Source: Berberis thunbergii (taxonomy: Eukaryota > Streptophyta > Magnoliopsida > Ranunculales > Berberidaceae). From it: DNA of 64,000 bases. The stretch lies in NCBI GenBank assembly GCA_003290165.1, contig QNQO01000453.1:620001-684000 (forward strand), in the 5' to 3' direction. The translations under genes and the position numbers were made by a program. Shown piece by piece: positions 10,210-21,530 of this stretch (the first letter of the stretch is position 1; every line of letters starts with the position of its first letter). The notes beneath the pieces are model-generated. The model had not been told where the DNA came from. It ran no database searches and saw only the letters and a list, made by a program, of their open reading frames with translations.

Positions 10210-11285
10210 GGTTTGTTTGTTCATCTTTTACATCGTCGGTCTAGTGTACTAGTTGACCCGGGGCTCTCTGAATTATGTTAACTCGTTCGTTCAACCTTTA
10301 CTTCGTTGGTTTGATGCTTTAATCAAACCGAAGTTGCTTTTATTAAATTGTCTCGTCAGTCAATTTTCACTTCGTTGGTTTGACGTACTAGTTAACCCAA
10401 ATTTGTTTTCATTTAGTTGACTTATTCGTCCAAACTTTACATTGGTGGTTCGTCATTCCAGTCGACCCGAAATTGCTTTTATTGAGTTGACTCATTCGTC
10501 CATTTTTACTTCGTTTGTTTGACGTTCAAGTCGAACCGAAGTTGTTTTTATTGAGTTGACTAATTCGTCAAACTTTTACTTCGTTGGTTCAATGTTCCAG
10601 TCGACCTAAAGTTGCTTTCATTTAATTGACCCGTTCGTCCAAACTTTACTTTGATGGTTCGACGTTCTAGTTGACCCGAAGTTACTTTTATCGAGTTGAC
10701 TCATTCGTCCAACTTTTACTTAATTTGGTTTGACGTTTTAGTCAACCTAAAGTTTTTTTTGTTTAGTTGACTTGTTCGTCCAACTTTTACTTCGTTTGTT
10801 CGACGTTCCAATAGATCCGAAGTTTCTTTTATTGAGTTGACTTGTTTGTCCAACTTTTACTTCGTTGGTTTGATGTTTCAGTCGACCTGAAGTTTCTTTT
10901 ATTGAGTTGACTTGTTTGTCTCACTTTTACTTCGTTGGTTCGCCGTTCCAGTCGACCTGAAGTTGCTTTTATCGAGTTGACTTGCTCGTCCAATTTTTAC
11001 TTTGTTGGTTCAACGTTCCAGTCGATCCAAAATTTTTTTTATCGAGTTGACTTGTTCATCTAACTTTTACTTCATTGGTTCGATGTTCCAGTTGACTCGA
11101 AATTGCTTTTATTGAGTTGACTTGTTCATCCAACTTTTACTTCGTTGGTTCAACTTTCCAATCAACCTGAAGTTTCTTTTATTGAGTTGACTTGTTCGTC
11201 CAATTTTACTTCATTGGTTCGATGTTCCAGTTGACCCGAAATTGCTTTTATTGAGTTGAGTCGTTCGTTCAACTCTTACTTCATG
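10210..11285. repeat. ~70-bp minisatellite
   Basis: About 15 diverged copies of a unit near 70 bp, each containing GAGTTGACTTGTTCGTCCAA, CTTTTACTTCGTTGGTTCGA and CAGTCGACCCGAAGTTGC-like segments. Spacing between GAGTTGAC landmarks is 69-70 bp (10484, 10553, 10834, 10904). Units vary by substitutions and 1-bp indels. The array ends directly before RLP sequence. Every unit repeats the words TTGACT/GTCGAC, so the array is built of GTCAAC/GTTGAC half-palindromes. Confidence 0.9.
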
Positions 11286-11437
11286 GTTGATCAGACCAGA
11301 AGCTTATTATATATATATATCCAATTTGTCTCCTGATTTCTTTTGGCTTGACATGTCGATTGCTCTGTAAGGCTGAGTTTGACGTATCTATCCTGTTGTC
11401 CACGCGTAAGATGGGGTTTCCAAATTTGTAGATAAAA

Positions 11438-13500
11438 CACCACCAAGTTTATCTGTAAACAACCTTGACTGGCTTTCTGGTTTTTGTTCTTTGAGATATC
11501 TTGATATGAGTGGGCCAAACATAAGCCATGTTTCTGATTGGTTGCATAAGATCAACCATCTCCCTTCTCTTAAGGAGTTGAAATTGGAATGGTCTGGACT
11601 TGGTGATCAGATTTCTCATTCTTCATCTCTTACGGACCTTACTAATTTCACATATCTCGAGTTCATAGAGAGAGATTAGGGTTCTTCAACCCCATTCTCT
11701 GTGTGTATATGTGAAGGAGAAGAGAGAAAGTGAGGAGAGAGAAAAGATATATTTTTCTTTCTCTTTTGTGAGTGAAGGATATACGCACCTGCATTATCTG
11801 TGGTATCGCTTAGACACGTTTGTATCTAACGTCGTTGACGTTGTGTAACTCTCTCCATTTGTACTCTTTGATCTCATCAGTAAAACTATTCTCTTTGCCC
11901 GTGGACGTAGGCAAACATGTCGAACCACGTTAAATTGCATTGTGCGGTACATGTTTTATTTATTTCCATTTACTTTATATTGCCTTGTTTATAATTTGGA
12001 TTTATTACTTTCTATTTGCAAATATCAATTGTGTTCCGCAATCTATTACACTTTCGGGAGGCACAACAAATCCTTCACACACAAAAAAGAAAGAAAATTC
12101 TCTTTTTTCTCTCTCCTTACCTTTTCTCTTCTGCTTCACAACATACACAGAAAATGGGGTTGAAGAACCCTAATCTCTCTCAACTCACCAAAGCTCTCAA
12201 GCTCAAGGGAATAACTATATCAAGAAAAGGCGAGGGGGGAACCTCCTTTATAGCCGCTCTTGGCGGTGGAGAGAGGCGGGATGGAGGGTTCCATCACCTT
12301 CCTCTCCATTCTTCTTCTTCTTCCATCCCAAATCTTCCAGCAGATTTATCAATCTAGCCCACAATCCAGCAGATTCGAGCTATCCTCTTCATGATCCAGC
12401 AAACAACATGTTGATTCAAACAAATCAACTGCCGATAGGCCGAAATCCATACCGATGTGCCAAAATTCAGCCCAGGTATGCCCTATCATTCTCTATATTT
12501 CAACAGATACATATTTGGATTAATCGTGAGTATCGACTTTCAAGTAATCGCTTATCTGGAAAAATTCCTAGACAAATGATGAATCTTGTAGGATTGCGTT
12601 CCTTGAACCTATCAAGAAATAATTTGATTGGAAAGTTTCCCAACAACATTGGTGACTTGAGTCTTCTAGAATCTCTTGATTTATTGAGGAACCATCTTTC
12701 AAGTGCTACTCCAATGGGTTTTGACAAATCTAAGTTTTTTGAGGTACTTAGACTTGTCATATAACAACTTTTCAAGAGCAATTCCACTTGGGACACAACT
12801 CCAAAACTCTGATGCATCCTGCTACATGGGAAACGATGGGCTCTGTGGTCCTCCACTTTCAGCCAATTGTACAAAAAATAAACATCTTCCCCTTCTCTTC
12901 GTAGTCCTACAAGAAGTGAAGATGGAGTAGACATTCCGTGGTTTTATATCGGCATGGCAATGGGATATGGCCTAGGATTTTGGATAGTATGTGGTTGTCT
13001 GGTATTCAAACGATCTTGGACGATTGCTTATTTTCGCTTTGTCGAGGAAGTGCATGATTGGTTATACGGGTTTCTGATCATTACTGCCAGAAGGTGGCAG
13101 AGGAAGTTTGGAAACTAGCTAATTCTTGGATATCAATCAAGGTACTCTTCTTTCTATATATAATATTTTAGACATGGCATGAAGTTCACTTTCTCATGGG
13201 AAACAAATTATCATTAATCAGTTTTGCTTCCTCAGGTTACAACACGACAAGAATTTGGACCCGGTGAAATCATCGAGTATGCTAACAAGGAAGTGGTGAG
13301 TTTCAGAAATAGAATTTGGGATTAGGTTGCATTGTATTCTAGGAAAGTTCCCCTTTTAATAATTTCTTCTATTTTACGGTTGTTAATATACTAATAGGGG
13401 TTTGCCTAACTCCCCTCTCCAATGGAATGTTTCTATACTGTGACGATATTATCCATTCTAGTAAACCATTCATGAAATGAAGCAACTGTGTTCTAGTTTT
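11438..13500 (+). pseudogene. LRR receptor-like protein pseudogene, second copy (internal and C-terminal parts)
   Basis: Part 1 (11438-11664) encodes an LRR segment with SLRYLDMSGPNISHVSDWL and LKELKLEWSGLGDQIS, closely matching 29626-29850. It is cut by an insertion at about 11667. Part 2 (12530-13110) encodes LSSNRLSGKIPRQMMNL, LRSLNLSRNNLIGKFP, LRYLDLSYNNFSRAIP, the cap motif GLCGPPLSANC and a decayed transmembrane/cytoplasmic tail. The LRRs between these parts (about 25 repeats in family members) are missing. Two frame changes lie in part 2 (near 12720 and 12930). After 13110 the sequence follows the 3' region seen at 3960-4170 and 63070-63250. Confidence 0.85.
11667..12525. mobile_element. 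Insertion in RLP remnant with 45-bp inverted repeats, LTR-like interior
   Basis: Arms at 11668-11713 and 12137-12181 are near-perfect inverted repeats (AGATTAGGGTTCTTCAACCCC on the left). The interior has phrases common in plant Copia LTRs: GACGTAGGCAAAC, GAACCACGTTAAAT, and TTCCGCAA followed by CACTTTCGGGAGGCACAACA. A further 340 bp of unrecognised DNA follows before RLP sequence resumes at about 12530. One reading is two partial LTR-like fragments in inverted arrangement. Confidence 0.5.
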
Positions 13501-13806
13501 GTTTCCAATTTCATGTTTGAATTTAGCTATTTCAGCGAGGACACATTACACCAAATTGCCATATTTGTAACAACTTAAAAAATAGTAATACTTTTGAGCT
13601 ATTACAATCCACCAAATAATTTAAAGTCAAAACTAAATTTAGTCAACAAAATGAAAAATAGCTACACAAAAAAGTGATACAATAAATTAGGTCACCATGA
13701 ATAACATCACTTGTAAGCCCATACTATTTGTGGTGATACATTTATTGAATCACTTTGTTTGCGAAAATGTGTAAAATTGCTTTGTAGATTGTTATAATCA
13801 AAACGA

Positions 13807-15619
13807 CACTACAAAAAAAACATTAATAGCTACAGAAACTAGCGACGATTTTTTGACACCGTCGCTAATTATAAGATTTGCGACGGCAAAAAACCGTCGC
13901 TAATGCTATTGATACTGTTTCAACCCATAATTATAAAAATCTGTCGCTAAATATTTTGTGACGGCTTAAAACTAATTCTTGTATTAGCGACGGTATCTTA
14001 GCCATCGCTAAGCTTTACAAATGAAATTCATTAGCTACGGTATTCTACCGTAGCTAATGAATTTAAAAAATATATATATATATATATACAAAAAAATATT
14101 TAGCCACGATAAATGAGCCGTCGCTAAGTTTTACAAATTAAATATATACAAAAACATTTAGCTACGACAAACAAACCGTCGCTAAGTTTACAAAGATTTT
14201 TTTATTAGCGACGGCCCAAAACAGTCGCTAATTAATTTTTTTTAAAAAATTATAAACAAAACATTTAGCTACGGCAAAAAACCGTCGCTAGGCCTACATT
14301 ATTTTTATATTAGCAACGACAAAAAATCGTCGCTTATTGATTTTGAAAAAAACTTTTAACATTATTTTTATATTAGCGACGGCAAAAAACCGTCGCTAAT
14401 TGATTTTTTGAAAAATAAATTATTCACAAAAGCATTTAGCTATGGCAAACACCGTCGCTAAGTTTTACATTATTTTTATATTAGCGATGGCAAAAAACCG
14501 TTGCTAATTGATTTTTTGAAAAAAAAAATATACACAAAAGCATTTAGCTACGGCAACAAACCGTTGCTATTCGATTTTTTGAAAAAAATAACATTATTTT
14601 TATATTAGCGACGGCAGAAAACCGTCGCTAATATTTTTTTTGAAAAAAACCACGTCACCGATTCGCATGAAACCTCGTCTCAACTGTCAATAACACCCAA
14701 AAACTTTAGCTCAATCCAACGCACTAAACCAAACCATGTCATCGATCCGCGTGAAACTAAACACAACCAATCCCATTCAATTACCTCTCTCTATATAAAT
14801 TTAAATTTTCTCTACCAACCAACTTAAGCAAAAAAATTTCTCTCAACCAAAAATTTTCTCTCAACCCTTAGAGAAGAAACCCATAGAGGAGAAGTCCGCC
14901 GCCTCCCTCAACACCGATCCCGGCCGCCTCCCTAGTTGCAAGAGATCTCTGATCTCCGAGATCTGAGATCTGAAATCTCAGATCTCGGAGATCTCAGATA
15001 TTCTATAGATCAAATTTATTATTATTTTTTTTGTGTGGGTTTTTGTCATTTTTGTATGGATTCTTTGTAAATTTTTTTTGTAATTTTTGTATAATATTCT
15101 AGAGATTCTGTGTAATTTTTGTTATAATTTTGATCAATTAAGTCTCATGTCATGTTTTTGATCAATTAAGTTTAGTTTTTGTTGTTTCTATTAATTTTCA
15201 GAATGGACAATCATTAATAGCTAATTTCATTATGAAAAATGAATTATCATTTGTAATTTGTAAATTTCATTTGAAAATTTGATTTGCAACAAAGCTGTCC
15301 TTAAATAGCCACGACAAATACCGTGGCTGTTTTGTCAATTAGATTTGGAATTTAGCGATGGCAAAAAACCGTCGCTAAATAGCCACGGCAAAAAATCGTC
15401 GTTATTTTTCAATTTACGACAGTTTTAGCCGAAATTTTCAACAGCTTTAGCGACGAAAATTTTCGAGTTAGCAACGGTTTTAGCCATTGCAAATTAGCTA
15501 CGGGATAGTTTACCGTTGCTGATTAAAATAGCCACGGTATTGCGACGGTTGTTGAGCCGTTGCTAATTCATTTTAGCAACGGTTTTTAGCCGTTGCTGAA
15601 TTGTCTTTTTTTTGTAGTG
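13807..15619. mobile_element. Nested CACTA non-autonomous element 1
   Basis: Starts CACTACAAAAAAAA and ends TTTTTTTGTAGTG. Both subterminal zones carry many short inverted motifs built from GCGACGG and CCGTCGC (for example TTAGCGACGGC...CCGTCGCTAA), the array-like subterminal repeats typical of CACTA transposons. The interior (14640-15300) is related to that of the element at 22843 and holds a TATA-like CTCTATATAAATTT (14789-14802) followed by a leader-like tract. No transposase. The flanking triplets are CGA and CTA, so the TSD is imperfect. Confidence 0.88.
14946..15000. repeat. AGATCT-rich palindrome
   Basis: CTGATCTCCGAGATCTGAGA and TCTCAGATCTCGGAGATCTCAG form an almost perfect palindrome within the CACTA element. 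The counterpart in the second element (23815-23865) is shorter and rearranged. Confidence 0.85.
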
Positions 15620-15667
15620 CTATTACTATTTTTTGGATTGTTACAAAAATGCCAATTTTATGTAGTG

Positions 15668-16009
15668 ACATAGATGACATCCCCTTTTCTTCAACTAAGT
15701 GATAGCAATGGCAGACCATCACTTCATGGGCACAAAACAACTCCAATACTCTGATCACACAGTTAGAAGAAATAACAAAACCTTGCTACCAGCCACATGG
15801 CCAAACTAGCCTACAACAAACAACATGAAGCAAAATATCCTCCAGTTCCCATGACGTTTCAGGCATTCATGCTTCAAAATGGGGTATGATCATCCTTTAC
15901 ACTTGGCCAATATATATATATACAGTATGGCACCATCAACATGGAAATCAAATAATTTTTAACAAATTATTTGGAGAATTATAAAAATCTGTATTATTTA
16001 GTCGTATGT
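15668..16009. other. No gene seen
   Basis: AT-rich noncoding DNA with a short (TA)n run near 15912. No supported gene. Confidence 0.5.
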
Positions 16010-17011
16010 GTTCACACCAAATTCTTCGTCCCGATTCAAAGAACTACATAGGCTGTTGACTTATGTTTTCTACAAAAAACGAGTCAATATCTTTAAATGT
16101 TTGGAAATGATTTCATCTGACTCTTTCAGGATAAGAAGTGTGATATTTTGGAGCACCAGCAAGTTCACCATGCACAACTTCATATTAATTCTTACCAAAA
16201 AAAACTTCATATTAATTAAAGAGCCGACTTCATATTTTATTTTCCACACACAAGTCGATTTGTATGACAAGGCAATTAAAAGTAGGAAAGAAAATCAATT
16301 ATGGAAATCTGACGTTTAAGTAACATGTTGATGACATCCACAAAAAATAAAAAATACATTGTTCACAATTCAGCTCCACCGCTTATGTCCCTCAAACAGT
16401 AACTTCTTGTATGCTTAATTTTTATGTTTATCTTGGATCTGTAACCATGTTTCTTCGTCTTCACCAATATCATTTTTTTTTCTTTGTTCATTGTTGTCAT
16501 CGGGTTTCCTCCTAACATGCAAACCTTTGCATTCAACTCATGGTGGTGAAACTAGTCCCGTAGAAGGCCATTATATAGTAAAGGGGAAACAAGCTCTTCA
16601 AAAGGTAAAAAGAGTCTCTAGGATCCTTCAAATCACCTTTCGTCATGGGTGGAGTAAGTAAATTGTTGTGATTAGAGAGGCGTCAAGTGCAACAACAAAA
16701 CATGACATGTTATGCTTGATCTTCATAATTCACATACTTTTGGTAATTATTGCACAACCATGAGTTAGGGAGGTGAGATAAGTCCCTTTTTACTCAACTT
16801 AACATTTCTAGCACATTTGGACTTGAGTTTCAATAATTTCAATTATACACCCATTCCTGAATTCTTCGGCTCACTTTTTTTCTCTGCGTTGTGTAACCTC
16901 TCTAATCCTTGTTTTGGTGGTCAAATTCCAAGTCAGATTGGAAATCTTTCCCATCTGCACTATCTTGATCTTGACCTGAGCTTTTTTGCTCCATCCAACT
17001 ATATTTCCTGC
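16010..17011 (+). pseudogene. LRR receptor-like protein pseudogene, third copy (promoter and N-terminal part)
   Basis: It aligns with 28150-29620. The upstream part (TTCAAAGAACTACATAGGCTG...) is the shared 5' flank. From about 16448 a signal-peptide-like ORF starts (MFLRLHQYHFFFLCSLLS), followed by the mature N-terminus (HSTHGGETSPVEG), a degraded LRRNT region and LRR text LDLSFNNFNYTPIPEFF, CFGGQIPSQIGNLSHLHYLDL. Frameshifts and a lost tryptophan/cysteine block break the LRRNT. Homology stops at 17011, at nearly the point where the 11438 fragment begins in the family alignment, so the two pieces are complementary halves in reversed order. Confidence 0.78.
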
Positions 17012-18900
17012 TGATCCCGTCCTATCCTGAACCCGAACTCGTTTGGGATGGGACGAGGTCGGGATGAGGTACCTATCCCGATCCCAAACGAATGGGATGT
17101 GATAGGGATGAAGTCCATCTTGTTTTGTGCCCACACCTACAATCTCGAGGAACACCTCCACCTAGATTGTAAGATAAACCCCTTTGCAGGATCTACAACA
17201 TCCCGAGGGATCCGCATATCGAGGAAACCATCGCCAAGCCCTAGTCGAACCATCGACGCTGATACCACTTTGTTGGCGTATGCTAGGCACATGCGCATAC
17301 CTTGGTCCACTATACATAACAACGATATTGTTCCCAACTTAAACAACACGATTTTGGGCCTCATCCTATGCTTCTGTGGTGTAGGGTTTTCTCCAAAAGG
17401 CTTCATTGCTATTAGGGAGTGGATCACTCCTTATATTTATAGATGACAACTCTTACTTAGTTGATGTAGGACAATTAAAGCCAACTCCATCCCAACAAGA
17501 AGGTTTGTGATATGTTCTTGACGGGGCCTTACGAAGTTGGTTGTTTAAACCGATTCGGAGCTAGTTCGACGACGGTTTTATGATTAGTACAAGATTTCGT
17601 GGTTCCTAGAAAAATTCTGGAGGGAGATTCATAGTCTTACGAGTGGGAAAGTTGTTCTTTGTAGAAATATTTTCAGATAATCAAACTTGGTTGCATACGC
17701 TTTGGCTCAAAACGTGCAGCAAGAAAGGCTTTCGCGTGAGTTTGGGGCGAATAATCGTCCGACTAGAATCTTGGGTTTGGTCCACTTAGATAAAAGGCAT
17801 ACAACATACATTAGAAAATGATTGAATTATAATTATTCAAGGTTCTAGTATGAGGCGAAAGTTATCAGAAGATGCATAAGATTGGTTTTCTTTCGACCTA
17901 CAGAGCAAGTGAAACGCTGTTCATTTTGTGGCGATTTGGATGGGGCATTTTGTTTATTAATGGGGGATTTGAGCGAGCAAAAATACCATATTTTGTGGGG
18001 ATTTTGCTTGCTACTGTGTTTTGCAGAAAATAGAGCATTTGGCTATTGTTTCTGCTCAAATCATAGCAGCTGTATGGGCTGCTATTTGAGTGGTTGCGGC
18101 AGATAAGAAAATGGCTATTGGAGGTGCATTATGTCGAAATCTGCAACATCTGTGATGTGTTTTCTTTTAGAGTCTGTATTGCTCTATTTTTCTTGTTTGA
18201 TGGAATTGTTCAACATGGAAGGGGACACCATACTTGGAGTTTTTCAAACTGTAAAACAAAGCTGATGTTACTAGATGGTCTGATTGTTTGTCATGGTATC
18301 GCTTGGGTTGTTGAATTTTGGCCGCCATTTAGATCTGCTGGCTTTTCGATAGGGCAGGGCGTGATGAAGATGGTTTCTTTTTTGTTAAATAACAGGCTAG
18401 TGCTTTTGAACCTGGTTTTAGTTTGTGTAGTTTCTTGCTTTGGTACTAGGCAGTGGAGTTTTTATGTTTTGATTTGGGTAAAGTTGTAATGCACTCCTGA
18501 TTAGTATCTACATACATTTATTTGACAAGTAATGGTCTAACATCCCATAGTTGCTCCTCCATACTAGAGGTTAAATAAATAAAAAAATCTCCTTTTAATT
18601 GAGTGCAAACTTAGTAATGAGATATGTTTATTACCTTAAAGAAAGAGAGATTTGTGCCTCAACCACTCTCTTCATCCGTTCGTGCAATATAGGTACTCGA
18701 AAGACTAACAGTATTTTATCAGGGAGTTGGGTTTTTCCTTTGTAAAAAAAAGGAGACAAAAAAATTAATCACTCTCTTTCTTCATAAATCTAAGGTATCT
18801 TGTGTTTTAGAATGTTGTTTGCGTGTCGTAGGATTGAAAATGAGACAACAACCAAGACAGGGAAAAACTAACAAACCCTTCTTCTCACTCAGCTCACTGA
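17012..18900. other. Unassigned intergenic DNA
   Basis: No supported gene. A local imperfect inverted repeat at 17042-17104 pairs ACTCGTTTGGGAT with ATCCCAAACGA. Open frames at 17048-17446 and 18094-18489 show no recognisable motif, and several frames overlap on both strands. Similar mixed sequence often derives from old retroelements. Confidence 0.4.
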
Positions 18901-18912
18901 AATAGGAGTAAC

Positions 18913-19016
18913 GCTACAGTGCCGGTGCACTGTAGCACCGTAGATATGTATTGAGATAAGCGACAACTCCTATCTCGATTAATATCTACGGCGCTACAGT
19001 GCACCAGACACTGTAG
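18913..19016. mobile_element. Near-perfect hairpin element
   Basis: The left arm GCTACAGTGCCGGTGCACTG TAGC... (18913-18947) pairs with 18982-19016, differing by only a few bases; the inner ATATGTATTGAGATA and TATCTCGATTAATAT continue the stem with a loop of about 12 bases. The motif CACTGTAG also recurs directly after the right arm. It looks like a fold-back MITE; no TSD could be set with certainty. Confidence 0.7.
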
Positions 19017-19039
19017 CCGGGCACTGTAGAATTTTCCCT

Positions 19040-19370
19040 GAAATAATTGGAAACCTCTCTGGTATCTAGAGGTTACACTGCATCACACTTAAGTTAAAGG
19101 GCTACTTTACTTTATTTTAGCTTATTTATTTACTCATTCCTTTTTCGTGGAAGTCTAGTGTTTTGTATTTTTCAAAACAAATTATTTGATATATTTTAGA
19201 TAAACACAATCATAATCTTGGACACCTCGACTCAGATTCCTTGCCACTATTTCGTGTTTTGAGGGAAGTGTTGAGATTAGGCAACGACTACCTCGCACGT
19301 CCGGTTGAGCCAAAGTTTCGACAACTGAGTAAGTTTTAGTTCCCTTTTCGATGCCAGTGTTAATTATATA
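19040..19370. other. No gene seen
   Basis: AT-rich noncoding DNA without recognisable features. Confidence 0.5.
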
Positions 19371-19375
19371 ATGAA

Positions 19376-21530
19376 ATGTTGCCTATGTTTTCTGTAGAGA
19401 GACTTCCGACTATGCCTATTTCTTCCAAGGACAAAACAACTCTAGATAAATTTTGTGACATTCCCCGAGTGCTGGTAAAGGATGTTGTCCAGTTTTCTAA
19501 CATCAAGTGTAGCAGACTGTGGGCCAATTGGTATGTGGCTTCCACTCTTTTCAGAGTTCTGTAGTCGAAGTCCGAAGAAAAAAGCCTTCTTCGAAGAAGA
19601 TGAAGCTCCAAAACGGTTATTCCGAACTCGTCAAGAAGGGTTGAATCGAATGAAACGCTTTCCATTAATACACATTCCAAGAAGCCTCGTGTTGCCACCA
19701 AGCCTGCTAGTGAGTGTTCGACCCATTCAAGAGGATGTCAATGTCACGACCTGATCCACAAAGTACTATATTGTTCGCTTTAAGCCCAAGGCTTGGACGA
19801 CTTTAAAATGCATAGTACTTTGTAGATCCAAATCGTATATATACAGTTCATCACCCTCCCTTACCCAGGCGATGTGGGACTATGATATTCCCTTTATAGC
19901 TTGCCACCTCTCTTGGGATCCATGGACTCTTGAGCTTCTACCTCACGCTCTCCCTTAGGTCTGCCCGCACAAGGGTATCACAACCAAACTGTGGGGCAGA
20001 CTTTTGATTCGTCCATTGGAGTAGAAGCTATTGGGTTTGAGGGTTAAGGGAAATGGCTCCTATTTCCACTCCTGATTTGGAGAAGGAATAACTGCAAATG
20101 GCAGGGTTTGAAGATGTAATGAAGCTAAGTACTGAGCAGGCAAAGATCTTGAACGTGTTGTTGCAGACGAGCATGGCAGCTTCGTCTGATGTGGGTCTGA
20201 CTCGTCCTTTTTCACTGAAGGACTTCAAGTATGACCATTATTTGGATTGTGAGTCTCCCTAGTTGGGTGAGAAATTGTCTGATAGTTGCCCCTATTGCGA
20301 GAAGTCCCCTCCGTGTCGCCCGTATTGTCCTCTGTCCTGATCTAGACCCCATATCGTGGTGGCAACGGGTCCAAGAGATAATTCACTTCCTTCTTCCCCG
20401 TCTACTGTTTATGAGTTGGCTCGTGAGAGAGAACGGATTATTGAGAGCAAAAGGAAAGCGGTGGACGAGGGCCCTGATGCGGTGAAGACAGTGAAGGGCG
20501 GTTTTGTAGTGATTCTAGTTCCTGAAAACCTCCATCCAGATGCGCTGATCATTTTGTTCGCTCCGGTTGTAGTAAAGATGAGCAACTAAGCTTGGTAGTA
20601 AGAGATTAATATTTATTATGCGTCGAGGAAGCATATCAGTAGTGGAATGATTGGCTGGTGAACTGTGCTCCAATGCCTATAGGTGATACGCTAGGATAAC
20701 GTATGGACAAAGGGAAGAAATATCTTGTTCTTCGGATGTCATATCTGAAGCAAGTTGTCATCGCCGTGACAAAGGTTGAAGGAGATCGTGAGAGGGTTTA
20801 TACCATGGAGTGAGTCTTTGTGAACTTGTAGAAGTCTTACTCCGATGTTGTTCGTGAAATTGAGTCATTGAAAAAGTAGATTGAGGAAGGGAGGCCTGCT
20901 TAGTCGTTTGTTGATCAGGAGGTCTGGAAGACAAGATCAGAGGCTCAAAGGATTCGCTTGGAAATGCTTGAGTCCAAGTTGACTGAGACATTGTCCATGA
21001 GGGACATGTTCAGAGAGAAGCTAAACCTTGTCCATCGTGACTTAAGCAGTCAAGGTGCAGGTTGAGTGGCAAGCTCTGGACGCAGAAAAGGCCAGAAAGA
21101 AATCTAAGTGGGTTGCTCGATGTCAGCAACTAGAGGCCGACATCGACTCCAATGCTAAGAGTGTACGGACATCAGAAGAACAACTCCTTTTGGTGCAGTA
21201 TGAACTAAGTGCCACGAAGGACAACTTGAGTGTTGAGCAATCCAAAACTGACAAGCTGTCGGGCAAGTTGGAGTAAGAGCTTGCTGAGTCGAGGGTGCGC
21301 GAAGAAAAACTTTTGAAGACCTAGGGCACATTCGAGTTCAGCAGAGTTGTGCATGGGCTCCTTGAGCTGTTACAGCTGCTGAAGGAGGGGCATCCTAAAT
21401 GGGACCTATTTGCACTATAAAGAGTTGTCTTACGCGAAGTTTGGGGAAAAAGATATAATGAGATAGTCCTCATTTGACTAGGCTTTTGGTGGCGTAGTTC
21501 AGGGAAAAAGATCTTGCTGGAGATCATTTC
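19376..21530 (+). pseudogene. Decayed coiled-coil coding region, second locus (retroelement-derived?)
   Basis: Scattered frames encode charged helical stretches: VYELARERERIIESKRKAVDE (20409-20470) and the block 21055-21276, which reads EKARKKSKWVARCQQLEADI and later SEEQLLLVQYELSATKDNLS, a clear coiled coil. Stops separate the pieces. The arrangement resembles the region at 7.7-9.9 kb. Between 19750 and 19985 lies a noncoding stretch with inverted short motifs (ACAAAGTACTATATTG / ATGCATAGTACTTTGTAG). No enzymatic retroelement domain is visible, so the origin is an inference. Confidence 0.4.

Larger units (their letters stand above)
13544..15667. mobile_element. Outer CACTA-like element
   Basis: Left end CATTACACCAAATTGCC and right end GGCATTT-related GCCAATTTTATGTAGTG are inverted repeats that extend inward about 45 bp (TTTGTAACAA, AAAAAATAGTAATA). 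A 3-bp direct repeat ACA flanks both ends (13541-13543, 15668-15670), the TSD size of CACTA elements. It contains only short noncoding DNA plus a nested second element. Without that insertion it would be about 310 bp, i.e. MITE-sized. Confidence 0.72.

Noticed and set aside
10210..11285. CRISPR-like array
   Set aside because: Units are contiguous ~70-bp diverged repeats without unique spacers, in a plant nuclear context; it is a minisatellite.
12016..12357. 113-codon ORF in the insertion within the second RLP copy
   Set aside because: It crosses the inverted-repeat arm and LTR-like sequence and has no domain text.
17048..18489. ORFs of 96-132 codons as genes
   Set aside because: Overlapping frames on both strands, no motif, no promoter or splice context; likely decayed repeat DNA.
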